From Eremothecium cymbalariae DBVPG#7215 (taxonomy: Eukaryota; Ascomycota; Saccharomycetes; Saccharomycetales; Saccharomycetaceae), in NCBI RefSeq assembly GCF_000235365.1, contig NC_016455.1:806001-870000 (forward strand): DNA of 64,000 bases, in the 5' to 3' direction. Shown piece by piece: positions 23,923 through 33,706 of this stretch (its first letter is position 1; the number at the start of each line of letters is the position of its first letter). Below the pieces are notes generated by a model. That model was not told where the DNA came from and did no database searches. It was given only the letters and a program-made list of their open reading frames with translations. The translations under genes and the position numbers were made by a program.

Positions 23923-25476
23923 ATGTCTTCTGATAGACCTAGGGTGATACCACTGAAGAGTGCTGTGCTTCCACAGCAAACGACTCCGGAACAAAGATAC
24001 TGGCGCCAATATTCTTCTACACAGCTTGTGAAAGAGCATAATGCAGTGACACACATTTCGTTCAATCCCCAACATCCTCATGATTTTGCTGTTACTTCGT
24101 CTACTAGGGTTCAGGTGTTTTCTTCCCGTACAAGGCAGGTGATCAAGACTTTTTCTAGGTTTAAAGATGTAGTATATTCTGCTTCATTTCGTCAGGATGG
24201 TAAATTACTGGTAGCTGGTGATGCTACTGGGTTGGTTTCTATTTACGATAGTTATAATCCTCGAAATCAGCTGGTTACGTTCCAGGCATCATCGCATCCG
24301 ACACATGTTACGAAATTTCATCCGATGGACAGCAAAAGTTTGACGACTGCCAATGACGATAGGGTAGTGAGATTATGGGATATTTCTCATGCATACCAGC
24401 CAATTTTGGAGCTTACAGGTGCGTCAGATTATGTACGGTCTATTTGTTTCTTACCGGGCACTCCACATATGGTTGTTTCCGGTTCTTACGATGGTGTTAT
24501 TAGATTATACGATACTAGAATGGAGTCGTCGCAGCCAGTGACAACGTTGAATCATGGCATGCCAATCGAGGACACAATATCTATGTCGCAGACTCAGTTG
24601 ATATCTTGTGGTGGGAGTAAGTTCAAGGTATGGGATCTTACTGGCAACAAGCTTTTGTATTCGCGTGGTAACTTTGCCAAGACTGTTACATGCTTAAATT
24701 ACGTAAATATGCCTTCTGATGCTGCAATGGATTCTTGTTTGTTGGCTTCATCCTTAGATGGACATGTGAAGGTATTTGATCCATTGGATGGTTTCAAAGT
24801 CAAGTTTGGCTGGAAGTTTAGTAGTGCAGTATTAAGCTGTGCATTATCGCCAGGCGATGTTCAAGGCAACAAGCATTTGGTGGCGGGCTTATCATCTGGT
24901 TTACTGGCTATAAGAACTAAGAAGAGATCCAAAGCAGCGGTGATAGATGGCGATGACAAGGGAGCAGATTTGGTCATGGGGAAATCACAAAAGAGCAACA
25001 GCTTTCAGAGAATGATGAGAGGATCCGAGTACAAGGGAGACGATGAGCATATTATTCATAAGGACAAGCCCAAACAACAACCAAGGTTACGTCTATTCGA
25101 AAAGAATTTAAACAAGTTTAAATGGGCTGAGGCGTTGGATAGTGCATTTATTCCAGGTATGGCCAAAGAGCTGACATTGACAGTTTTACAGGAACTGCGG
25201 AAGCGCGGAAAAATCCGTGTTGCATTGTATGGTAGAGATGAGACTTCGTTAGAGCCATTATTGAATTGGTGCTTGAAAGGTCTAGAAGACACGAGAAGTG
25301 CACCAGTAGTAGCAGACTGGATTGCTGTGGTTTTAGAATTATACGGAAATATGATTGAGAAATCTCCTGTTTTGGAGGAAATGATTATCGCGGTAAAAAA
25401 TAAAGTGAGACAGGAAATTCATAAAGCTAAGGAGGCACAAAAGATTGAAGGCATGCTTCAACTGTTAACTAACTAG
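23923..25476 (+). CDS. UTP15: U3 snoRNP protein Utp15 (small-subunit processome, t-UTP)
   Basis: 517 residues (S. cerevisiae 513). An N-terminal WD40 propeller carries visible blades: HISFNPQHPHDFAVTSSTRVQVF, FKDVVYSASFRQDGKLLVAGD, HPTHVTKFHPMDSK, VRLWDIS, SDYVRSICFLPGTPHMVVSGSYDGVIRLYDTR, ASSLDGHVKVFDP. A basic linker follows, then the Utp15 C-terminal helical domain (RLFEKNLNKFKWAEALDSAF, VLQELRKRGKIRVALYGRDE). It acts in the nucleolus in the UtpA subcomplex, coupling Pol I transcription with 18S pre-rRNA processing. Start at the first ATG (23923). Confidence 0.96.
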   Translation: MSSDRPRVIPLKSAVLPQQTTPEQRYWRQYSSTQLVKEHNAVTHISFNPQHPHDFAVTSSTRVQVFSSRTRQVIKTFSRFKDVVYSASFRQDGKLLVAGDATGLVSIYDSYNPRNQLVTFQASSHPTHVTKFHPMDSKSLTTANDDRVVRLWDISHAYQPILELTGASDYVRSICFLPGTPHMVVSGSYDGVIRLYDTRMESSQPVTTLNHGMPIEDTISMSQTQLISCGGSKFKVWDLTGNKLLYSRGNFAKTVTCLNYVNMPSDAAMDSCLLASSLDGHVKVFDPLDGFKVKFGWKFSSAVLSCALSPGDVQGNKHLVAGLSSGLLAIRTKKRSKAAVIDGDDKGADLVMGKSQKSNSFQRMMRGSEYKGDDEHIIHKDKPKQQPRLRLFEKNLNKFKWAEALDSAFIPGMAKELTLTVLQELRKRGKIRVALYGRDETSLEPLLNWCLKGLEDTRSAPVVADWIAVVLELYGNMIEKSPVLEEMIIAVKNKVRQEIHKAKEAQKIEGMLQLLTN

Positions 25477-25540
25477 TTTGTTTGTTCTCAGTATGCTCCC
25501 GTGTATCATAACCAGTATTTTTCGTGGCATTAAGTACTGT

Positions 25541-25586
<46 letters not shown>
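25541..25586. repeat. (TAG)n trinucleotide microsatellite
   Basis: About 15 uninterrupted copies of TAG in the short intergenic space between the convergent UTP15 and SLD2 stops. It lies outside coding sequence and is likely length-polymorphic between strains. Confidence 0.95.
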
Positions 25587-25587
<1 letters not shown>

Positions 25588-25673
25588 TAGTTCATAGAGA
25601 AACATTCGAAGTAATAATAAATGGGAAGTAATTTTTTCTATGTTTTTATGACATGCTACACATAATTCGAATG

Positions 25674-26756
25674 CTATCTACGTCTCCATTTGGTATTACG
25701 ATTCTTAGTGGGCAACTTGAGCCTTCTGAAGTTGTTGGTGACTGTATTATACTTCCTTTTCCTATTTGATTTGGGTTTCTTTTCAACTATCTTCGTGTCC
25801 CCATCATCGCTACTCGTATCGGATTCTACGCCATTGAACTCATTTAACGCTTTTTGCTTCAATTTGGCTAACTGTTCATGGATATTCCTCTTCGGTTGTA
25901 TCTCCTCATCAATCGTTTGTAAAGCAGGTCGTATTACGTTTCTTCTCCTTTTCTTGGCATAATTCAGATTATCTACCGTGCTACAATTATCATCCTTCGC
26001 CTTCTGCTCTAAGATATCACCCAGATTGCGTACGACGCCATCCTGGTTTGCTGCACTCATCTCATGCAATATTTCCTGATGCTCCTTCGCCAATTGGGAC
26101 AAGCTTTTAGCCGGCTTCTTTAGCAATGGCGAAGGACTTCCACAGGTGATAGGTTGTGAAGCCTTCAATCGTACGGGTGTTTTTGATAACTTTAGCGTAA
26201 GATCATTGTCAAACTTTACTGGAGAATTGGGTCCATAATAGCCGCTATCCCTGGAGCTATCAGGGGATGGCAACCTAGGCATAGTTGTTCCTAAAGATGG
26301 ACTTTTAACCGGGGATGAAGTAGGTGTCATCGAAAAAGTCAATTGTCTTTTCACTGATTGCGCTTCCTCCAACTGTACAGTCCCTATCAGCGTTTCAGCA
26401 ACAGCTTCATTTTTAGTAGGAGACGGAGCTGCAATCACAACATTTGCTCTTGGTGATATGTTCATCTCAAATAAACTCAGCACTTTACCATATATCTGAG
26501 GCGTTGGCCCTAACTCGGCGTCTACACGCTTCTGAGGTGTCAGATGTGAAACCTTACTTGGCGATCTGGTCAGTTTTGGTTTCTTCGCCTGATAATGTTT
26601 CAATTTAGCATATTGCTTGTATTTATTTTTAATATCTGGATGAGCTCTGATGTCTTCCTTAATAGGCGATCTCCCGTTTTGCTTTAGAAACTGATGCTCC
26701 CATCTTTTCAATTGAACCTTCAGTTCTTCAGTGTATCCACTAGAAAATTGATGCAT
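25674..26756 (-). CDS. SLD2: DNA replication initiation protein Sld2/Drc1
   Basis: 360 residues, shorter than the 453 of S. cerevisiae. The conserved N-terminus is clear: LKVQLKRWEHQFLKQNGRSP followed by DIRAHPDIKNKYKQYAKLKH, the Sld2/RecQL4 homology region. The rest is a disordered, CDK-target-like region with many SP/TP sites, several in full S/T-P-x-K/R form (RSPSK, LTPQK, PSPTK, SSPVK, NSPVK, KTPVR). In S. cerevisiae CDK phosphorylation of Sld2 creates the Dpb11-binding site that triggers origin firing. The C-terminus is basic (PKSNRKRKYNT). Divergent from CTF13, with a CACGAAA (SCB-type) element in the shared promoter at 26877-26883. Confidence 0.92.
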   Translation of the reverse strand: MHQFSSGYTEELKVQLKRWEHQFLKQNGRSPIKEDIRAHPDIKNKYKQYAKLKHYQAKKPKLTRSPSKVSHLTPQKRVDAELGPTPQIYGKVLSLFEMNISPRANVVIAAPSPTKNEAVAETLIGTVQLEEAQSVKRQLTFSMTPTSSPVKSPSLGTTMPRLPSPDSSRDSGYYGPNSPVKFDNDLTLKLSKTPVRLKASQPITCGSPSPLLKKPAKSLSQLAKEHQEILHEMSAANQDGVVRNLGDILEQKAKDDNCSTVDNLNYAKKRRRNVIRPALQTIDEEIQPKRNIHEQLAKLKQKALNEFNGVESDTSSDDGDTKIVEKKPKSNRKRKYNTVTNNFRRLKLPTKNRNTKWRRR

Positions 26757-26876
26757 TATTAGTCAGAGATCAAACGTAGATACTTGACAAATAATTCTGG
26801 CTTCATCGCAGAGCTTTGTGTTCGTTAGGAACTCAAACTCAATTCGAGTATTTTAATGAAATTAAAAGGCAGCGCG

Positions 26877-26883
26877 TTTCGTG
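26877..26883 (-). promoter_or_regulatory. SLD2: SCB-type element (CACGAAA) in the SLD2-CTF13 divergent promoter
   Basis: TTTCGTG on the plus strand reads CACGAAA on the minus strand, preceded by a GCGCG stretch. About 120 bases upstream of SLD2, suggesting SBF/MBF-type G1/S control. Based on motif only. Confidence 0.4.
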
Positions 26884-26987
26884 TCAAAATTTTGGTAAAC
26901 CTTCTTAATACCTTTCAACATATTGAAACAGATAGTTAAAAGAGTTTAAACCAAGATGGTTCTAGCAAAGTGCAATAATACAGAAGC

Positions 26988-28313
26988 ATGTTCGACGTCC
27001 AGCAATTTCTGTCCCTTCCAATTGATACACGGCTTGAAGTTTACAAGCAATTAAATGGCCATTTCACATTATTAGATCCTTTGTCGTCGTCGTCGTCTGC
27101 CGTTTTATTACCATCATCGAAGATTGAAAACTATAATACAGAACAGTCAGAGCTTCAAATTGAACGTTTTAGGGGTTATATAGCCCACTATGAATATATA
27201 CCGTACTTTATAAACAGTTGGGTACGGTATTCTTCATGGCTTCGTTATGATTGTGTGGTATTAGACTACTTAAGATTGAACCATCAATATGAATCTGGAC
27301 TTACGAAGTTGCATTGGATAGATTTGGATGATGGAGTAGCGCATATTGGAGTTTTTGATAGCCGTGATGATATGCTGCAGGTGTGGTATAATGTTGAGGA
27401 GTATCGTCGTTGGGTTTTGTCTCCTCCGTTTGGAGCGGTACCAAGCTACAGAGGTGATATTGATACCATGAATGAGGTAGAGAAGTCGTGGACAGCTATG
27501 CATCTGGATACGGGTGTTGTAGGGGAGATAAAAAAGCTTTTACTGGGCTTGGTGCGAAACCAGGAGCTGTTAGACTCTGTTAGATCAGTGACCCTAACAC
27601 AAGAGGAGTTCATTGCACAAGAGCAAACTGGCGATGTCATTAACTATGTGGTGTCGCAGTTGGATGCATTTAGGTACTTGAGGTGTGTTAAAATCCGTTC
27701 CAAGTTGTTATTCGGAAAGCTGGTTAACTTGAAGGGCAGTAGAGATAACCCCGGAACCACCATCGGGTATAGCGTGCGTAAACGTATACGTGAACTACAC
27801 ATCACCGGGCTATATAACGGTATTCCAACATGCGATCTTACAAAGTGGGAAAATTGCGTCACGATAAGACTACAGCACCTTACAGGGATAGTTGATTTGA
27901 ACGGATTTTTGATGCCAAAAAACTTGCGCTGTTTGATACTCAAGAATGTTCAAATTCTAAAGTGGTGGGAGTTTCAAGAATTGGAAAAAATGGTTCAAAC
28001 ATCAGACAACATAATTATAGAAAGGCATGACTTAACTTCCTATCAAGCTGGCATGAATCTAGATGAGAAGAATAATGAATGCAATGCAGGGTTTGAACGT
28101 AGAAAAGTGCGACTTGTGAATCGGTTGGTCATTGAACAAGAGGTATATTTTAAAATGGAAAATTTACTATTACCAAAATTTCAGAACATAAACCACCTTG
28201 TCTTACAATATGTGGGTCAATTTATAGGCAAATTAGTAGTTCCTGGTAGGTTGTACCACAATAGACGGCTTAAAACATTTGCATGTGGACCTGTTGAGCT
28301 AATGGTAGTCTGA
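26988..28313 (+). CDS. CTF13: Kinetochore CBF3 subunit Ctf13 (F-box)
   Basis: 441 residues (S. cerevisiae 478). The N-terminal F-box-like QQFLSLPIDTRLEVYKQL is in the Ctf13 position. Alignable blocks include SWVRYSSWLRYDCVVLDYL, MLQVWYNVEEYRRWV, RDNPGTTIGYSVRKRIREL, KNLRCLILKNVQILKWWEFQE and the C-terminal IGKLVVPGRLYHNRRL. The S. cerevisiae acidic/basic central insertion is mostly missing, accounting for the shorter length. Ctf13 is a core CBF3 component with Ndc10, Cep3 and Skp1, binding CDEIII of point centromeres. Its presence implies that this species has point centromeres. Confidence 0.92.
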   Translation: MFDVQQFLSLPIDTRLEVYKQLNGHFTLLDPLSSSSSAVLLPSSKIENYNTEQSELQIERFRGYIAHYEYIPYFINSWVRYSSWLRYDCVVLDYLRLNHQYESGLTKLHWIDLDDGVAHIGVFDSRDDMLQVWYNVEEYRRWVLSPPFGAVPSYRGDIDTMNEVEKSWTAMHLDTGVVGEIKKLLLGLVRNQELLDSVRSVTLTQEEFIAQEQTGDVINYVVSQLDAFRYLRCVKIRSKLLFGKLVNLKGSRDNPGTTIGYSVRKRIRELHITGLYNGIPTCDLTKWENCVTIRLQHLTGIVDLNGFLMPKNLRCLILKNVQILKWWEFQELEKMVQTSDNIIIERHDLTSYQAGMNLDEKNNECNAGFERRKVRLVNRLVIEQEVYFKMENLLLPKFQNINHLVLQYVGQFIGKLVVPGRLYHNRRLKTFACGPVELMVV

Positions 28314-28892
<579 letters not shown>

Positions 28893-30479
28893 TCAATGGT
28901 TTCCTAAACTGAGACCCGCTAAATCGCCGCTGCTTACAGGACCCAGAAGTTTTGAATCACGATCACAGTCGTCCTGCTCTTCCATCAATTCCTCTAAGGA
29001 AGGCGGCATAAAATAATCTGATTTGGACTTGACTACAACATCGACACAATCATCATCAACCATCACCCAACCATTGCGATCATCATCAGCAGCAGCCGCA
29101 GTTGAACGAACAACATATAATTCATCGTCATCATCATCTTCAAAGCAGCTACTTTGTTGGCCATTAATATGTGTTTTTAGAAAACGTAATATACTTGTAC
29201 TGTCCATATCTTGTTGCGTACTATCGAGAATTTTTGAAGCATGATAGTCTTCTTCCTTAATAGAATCTAATTCGGTATTGCTTTTGGTTAATCGTTGATG
29301 ATCTTCCGGAAGAGAAGACTGATAGTTACCCAAAAGCATATCATGATGCTTGTTGCAGAACTCTGAAAGTTCATAATCATCCAAAAATGTTATCGAGTCA
29401 ACCGGAAAAGGCCTAGCGTTGCTCTGCTGCTGCTGTCCTCGTGGTTGTGCAGGTTTGGATGAAGAAGTCGATGGAGAAGGACTACCGTTACCATCATATA
29501 GGGGAGGAGACTGAATTGGGTTCGTATTACCACCTCCAACACCCATGGGAAGTGTGGTACTCGTGGTAGTCGTCGACACAACAGAAAGACCGTGAAGATC
29601 ACTTGAAAACAAGGACGACGGTGTAGATCCAACCTCCTCTTCATCTGTCAGATTCGTACGGGAACTATAAGACAAAGCTTGCGCCAGGCGGACGGTAGTA
29701 AGTGCCGGCTGCTGTTGCTGAGACAACGATGATGAAGAAACCAATACTGTATCATCTACAGAAACCAAACCGTCATCATCTTCGTCGTCGTCGTCATCCT
29801 CACCCTCCCCATCGCCATCGCCATTATCACCATCATCCTCATCATCCTCAAACTTCAAAAAAGCTTCCGTAGTATCTTCAACAAAACCACGCTTTTTCCC
29901 CCACTCTTCATTCCTGTTACTGTGCCTACTCTTGCTATCACTCCCCACAACCGCAGTAGGTGACGAACACTTGCGTTTCAAATCCTGAAGACTACCCACA
30001 AGACGCCCCAGTTCCTTCTTAAGCTTTGTATTCTCCAATTTAAGCTGCTGGATTTCTTTCCGTAATACTATTTTAGTCTTGGGCTTTTTCGCAGCTGACT
30101 TCTTACCGCCGCCATTACCGTTAGACGTCTCCGATCCCGTACCACTACCCCCCACATCACCGGTCCTCCCACTGGGTTCCACCGACGCCTGCGACACACA
30201 AACAGAATGCCCTTTACCATCGTCCACACCACCTACAGCATCACCGCCGCCGCCCTTGGCACAAGTAGAAGCCACCACAGCACCGTTCCGACAATTCCCA
30301 ACCAAACAACTAGGCTTCCGCCCAGGTTTCGGACGCGGGGGAAGAACCCAGTGACGTGAAGTTCGAATAGTCAGACCTGACGAAACCGCATCCTGCTTCT
30401 TCCCACCATGCAAATTAGGAGCAATCATCACATTATGATGCAAAGGCCCAGGTTGGATCGGTACCGGCTTTGCCATCAT
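28893..30479 (-). CDS. HAP4: Hap4, activator subunit of the CCAAT-binding complex
   Basis: 528 residues from the ATG at 30479 (a second ATG follows directly; the frame to 30518 opens with TTG). The Hap4 signature for binding Hap2/3/5 is at about residues 37-55: RTSRHWVLPPRPKPGRK. At about 140-171 a basic segment leads into a heptad-like helix (RKEIQQLKLENTKLKKELGRL), resembling the bZIP/coiled-coil part of HapX-type proteins. The remainder is acidic with D/E runs and poly-Q/N, consistent with activation domains. The C-terminal YFMPPSLEELMEEQD is shared with S. cerevisiae Hap4. It activates respiratory genes and limits the complex's activity. Its promoter side has a TATA-like TATATTTATA (minus strand) near 30610-30620. 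Confidence 0.93.
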   Translation of the reverse strand: MMAKPVPIQPGPLHHNVMIAPNLHGGKKQDAVSSGLTIRTSRHWVLPPRPKPGRKPSCLVGNCRNGAVVASTCAKGGGGDAVGGVDDGKGHSVCVSQASVEPSGRTGDVGGSGTGSETSNGNGGGKKSAAKKPKTKIVLRKEIQQLKLENTKLKKELGRLVGSLQDLKRKCSSPTAVVGSDSKSRHSNRNEEWGKKRGFVEDTTEAFLKFEDDEDDGDNGDGDGEGEDDDDDEDDDGLVSVDDTVLVSSSSLSQQQQPALTTVRLAQALSYSSRTNLTDEEEVGSTPSSLFSSDLHGLSVVSTTTTSTTLPMGVGGGNTNPIQSPPLYDGNGSPSPSTSSSKPAQPRGQQQQSNARPFPVDSITFLDDYELSEFCNKHHDMLLGNYQSSLPEDHQRLTKSNTELDSIKEEDYHASKILDSTQQDMDSTSILRFLKTHINGQQSSCFEDDDDDELYVVRSTAAAADDDRNGWVMVDDDCVDVVVKSKSDYFMPPSLEELMEEQDDCDRDSKLLGPVSSGDLAGLSLGNH

Positions 30480-31213
30480 CACCAAACCAAAAAATAATAA
30501 AAAACCGAAAAATATCAAAAAGCAAACTTATTCTACTATCTTTCTCACTAAAACTTCGCACTTGAATAAATTCCAACCTCCGTTAGCACTCCTCCTACTT
30601 CCTTTCTGCTATAAATATAGAACTAGATTCTTGTTCCTTGAAAACTGAAAAGAAAATTGTTCCTGGACCAGAAAGATGGGCATATAAAGAGACGACAATG
30701 AGATAATACAACACACCAACAAAACAAAATAAATTAACCTTATAGATGATGTGAAAATTTGGTATATCTCTACTCCGTGACTCCTGTCACCGTAAGAAGC
30801 ATAACTTAGAAAAATACTGAAAATTCCTGTGTGATACAGGACAGCAGAACGGGAAGAAGAAGGGCTATATTTGAAAGAAAGAGCAGGTGAAAAAGATTTT
30901 GAAAAAAAAATTATCACGAAGGATTTTATTCAATGAAACTAGAGCAGAAAGAAGAACAAGACTAGTAATTTACGAGGCTAAGTGCGAATATATAGCATAA
31001 TATATGAACATATATGAGCCAGAAATGGAAAAAGGTGGCATCTGTTATCTTTCCTTCAAGGGATTATATAGCAAATCTTGACTTTATCCTCCTATTATGT
31101 AATGGCTTTCTTTTTTGTGTTAAAAATACATGAAGAATTCTTATGACCGCCACACTGGACGGAAGGGGACGGGACGGGATGGCTAGCAATAGGATTCTAA
31201 TGCCGATGGCGTA
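30480..31213. promoter_or_regulatory. HAP4: HAP4 upstream region
   Basis: Long AT-rich promoter region of HAP4. A TATA-like element on the minus strand near 30610-30620 lies about 130 bases upstream of the ATG, and no ATG occurs between the two. A 24-codon ATG frame (30609-30683, minus) starts upstream of this TATA and is unlikely to be in the leader. Confidence 0.35.
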
Positions 31214-31360
31214 ATGTTTAGTTTGCAGAAGATGTTTTCCCGGGGTGGGATTGCTGGGACGGTGAGCCAGGCAGCAGGGGCTCTCTGCCTAGCGGTGGGC
31301 GCACTTCCGCAGCCGGTGCCGGGGACAGGTGGTAATGCCGTGGAAACCCCCAAATCATGA
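31214..31360 (+). CDS. Possible 48-aa small ORF, uncharacterised
   Basis: An ATG frame of 48 codons in an unusually GC-rich stretch between the HAP4 promoter and the 3' end of MTG1; its TGA overlaps the MTG1 stop region by a few bases on the other strand. The product starts MFSLQKMFSRGGIAG, basic and without acidic residues, continues with a hydrophobic Ala/Gly-rich stretch (AAGALCLAVGAL) and ends PVPGTGGNAVETPKS. This looks like a small mitochondrial or membrane protein, but I recognise no family and there is no counterpart I know at this position in S. cerevisiae. It may be chance. Confidence 0.3.
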   Translation: MFSLQKMFSRGGIAGTVSQAAGALCLAVGALPQPVPGTGGNAVETPKS

Positions 31361-32500
31361 AAATAGTTGATTACTGTTCCTGGCCAGGGTAGCAGAACGT
31401 GAAGAAGAGTCCTGATTCATAGGTTGCAATGGTTTTAGTTCATTTTGTACATGTTTTTTATATGAAAATGTGTTGTCGCTGTCGCCGTTCGAGCATAGCA
31501 CAGTTTCTAGATCGAACGACAGTAACAGATGCTGGTTATGGGCGGATTTATCAATTTTCTTGTTCTTGTGCTTCTTCTGTCGCTGACGCAGCAGGGAATT
31601 TATCCAGTATATCGCAGCAGTAGTTTCGCTTGAAATATTCAAGCGGTTGGAGATTCCTGCTAGTATTTGGTTTATATCGTTTGTTGGTTTCCCGTTTGTA
31701 TATTTTTTATAAGTATCAGCATACTTGTCGGAGGGGGTTATTTGGAGGTTTATTAGGTACAATAGGTAGTCAGCTTGGATGTAGGGGTCAATAAGATTTG
31801 GGCTGACGCACCCACATAGCGAGAGTGCCAGCATGCGGTTCGAGTTTGAAATTCTTGCTGGGAGGGAGACACCCGGGGTGTCATATAGGTAGATGCCGAA
31901 TCTATAGTTTGATATTTTAATTGATTCGCTGACCGAACGGGTGATTCCTGGATGGGAGCCAGTTCTGGCCACCTTTTTCCTTTTCTGCGGATCAGCAGTA
32001 TCACCGTTATTATCGAGAAGCGTCGTAAGAGAGTTTATCAGAGTAGATTTACCCACGTTTGGCATGCCAGCGATGAGAATTCGATATCCTAATGGTAAAA
32101 TACCCCCAGCGGACTCGTTTTCCGTGCAGAGGGAGTTGTATTTCGATTTGAAGATGTGAAGTAGGTTGTGTACATCAGCGCGACGGCGACAGTCCAACAT
32201 CATGAATTGTTCGGAATTCTCAGCATGCCATCTATTCAGGGCAGCGATGGTGCTCGGAGGACATTGATCGCGTTTTGTGTATATTATCAGCTTGGGGATT
32301 CGATGATACATGGCTAATTGATCAAAAAGAACGTTTCTGGTGCTCAGCGGTGCTCTGCTATCTCGCAGTTCCAGAAATAAGTTTTGTTGCGGTAGCAGCA
32401 TATTGATACGCTGTAAAGCCTTTTGTTGATGGCCTTTGAAATCAGACAACGCAAAGTTATATTTCGGAAACGAAACCCTTGGGACAAACCTCTGCGACAT
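31355..32500 (-). CDS. MTG1: Mitochondrial ribosome-assembly GTPase Mtg1
   Basis: 381 residues (S. cerevisiae 367). A circularly permuted YlqF/Mtg1-type GTPase: the G4-like TKRD at 75-78 comes first, then G1 GMPNVGKS at 145-152, the G2-type GSHPGITRSV near 181-190 and G3 DTPG at 207-210. N-terminal RDSRAPLSTRN is the family motif preceding G4. Mtg1 is a peripheral inner-membrane protein on the matrix side, needed for large-subunit mitoribosome assembly. The start ATG at 32500 gives MSQRFVPRVSFPKYNFALSD. Divergent from KTI12 with about 210 bases between starts. Confidence 0.94.
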   Translation of the reverse strand: MSQRFVPRVSFPKYNFALSDFKGHQQKALQRINMLLPQQNLFLELRDSRAPLSTRNVLFDQLAMYHRIPKLIIYTKRDQCPPSTIAALNRWHAENSEQFMMLDCRRRADVHNLLHIFKSKYNSLCTENESAGGILPLGYRILIAGMPNVGKSTLINSLTTLLDNNGDTADPQKRKKVARTGSHPGITRSVSESIKISNYRFGIYLYDTPGVSLPARISNSNRMLALSLCGCVSPNLIDPYIQADYLLYLINLQITPSDKYADTYKKYTNGKPTNDINQILAGISNRLNISSETTAAIYWINSLLRQRQKKHKNKKIDKSAHNQHLLLSFDLETVLCSNGDSDNTFSYKKHVQNELKPLQPMNQDSSSRSATLARNSNQLFS

Positions 32501-32714
32501 TCGTAAAGCTATTCGTTGGATGCGTTAGCCGTTATTTTGTTTGTTAAAACGACTCTTTGGGCATCGCTGATTGATTGAACTTGCATAACGGAATCGATAA
32601 TTTTTCATTTTTCATTTTTAAACTCCAAAATGAAAATTTCAAAAACCGTTCTTCTCCTGGTATATAAAAAGGAAAAATGGCACATCATCTAATCGTGAGT
32701 TATCCAACATATAT

Positions 32715-33647
32715 ATGCCTCTGATTCTATTTACTGGGTTCCCATCAAGTGGGAAGACAAGTTATGCGAGGGAGCTTCAGAAGTTATTGCAAGAAAAGGT
32801 AAACTCAGATCCCGCGCTTTCAAGTTATTCTGTAATATATCATTCGGACGCTACATTAGGAATAAAACACTCAGATTATACTTCCTCACACTCCGAAAAA
32901 TGTGCTCGATCTAAAATCATTTCTGTGGTTAAACGTGATCTTTCTCGTACCAATATTTTAATCATTGACTCCCTTAACTATATCAAGGGATTTCGTTATC
33001 AGTTGCACTGCGAGGTAAAGAATATTAGTACGACGTATTGTGTGGTACACTGTCTTGCTGCTCGTGATAAAATTGCAGAATGGAACGCTCAACGTGAGGA
33101 TAACTGGGATGTGAATTTGCTTCAGGAATTAATCCAGCGGTATGAAGAACCCAACCCAGCAACAAGATGGGATTCGCCGCTATTTTCTGTTATTTCAGGC
33201 GAAGATAAATTACAAGATGTAGTAAATGCAGATGGTATGCTGAAAGCTCTTTTCCCGCAGCTCTACCGAGAGCGGGTAGATAGAGATGCTGAAAAGATTC
33301 TCCAGGGACTTAAGCCGAGTAATGCTACCATATTAAAGCCCGCAGCACAGGCAAACCTTGTTCAGGTTCTAGACTCTGAAACGCAAACGGTGGTTCGGCA
33401 GATTATGGAACATTTACGGTCTAATGTTGTTAGCGGACATGTTAGAGTCATCGTATCAGCTTGCAAGGATATTAATCACCCGGATTGTCACTACGTTGAG
33501 CTTCCCAATGATAAAATTAGCATGGCACAATTACAAAGAATTAGAAGACAATTTGTACAAATGAACAGGCTTAGAAATATGGAAAAGGATCGAATTGTCC
33601 CATTATTTACGGCATACCTGAATGCCAACCTAGAAAATGGCCTCTGA
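32715..33647 (+). CDS. KTI12: Elongator-associated P-loop protein Kti12
   Basis: 310 residues (S. cerevisiae 313). The N-terminal P-loop GFPSSGKT at 8-15 opens the PSTK/Kti12 NTPase fold; IIDSLNYIKGFRYQLHCEVK is the family hallmark, with NAQREDNWD and the YEEPNPATRWDSPLF motif following. The C-terminal half is the tRNA-interacting part. Kti12 binds Elongator and supports wobble-uridine modification (mcm5/ncm5); its loss gives zymocin resistance in S. cerevisiae. A TATA box (TATATAAAAAGG) occurs about 55 bases upstream of the ATG. Confidence 0.95.
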   Translation: MPLILFTGFPSSGKTSYARELQKLLQEKVNSDPALSSYSVIYHSDATLGIKHSDYTSSHSEKCARSKIISVVKRDLSRTNILIIDSLNYIKGFRYQLHCEVKNISTTYCVVHCLAARDKIAEWNAQREDNWDVNLLQELIQRYEEPNPATRWDSPLFSVISGEDKLQDVVNADGMLKALFPQLYRERVDRDAEKILQGLKPSNATILKPAAQANLVQVLDSETQTVVRQIMEHLRSNVVSGHVRVIVSACKDINHPDCHYVELPNDKISMAQLQRIRRQFVQMNRLRNMEKDRIVPLFTAYLNANLENGL

Positions 33648-33706
33648 ATGGTCCCAACCAAAAGTGCTAAATTGAGGTATTTTATTTTATTTTATTTTCG
33701 TTTAGT

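Noticed and set aside
30609..30683. Upstream ORF for HAP4
   Set aside because: The 24-codon frame begins upstream of the likely TATA element at 30610-30620, so it is probably not in the HAP4 mRNA leader.
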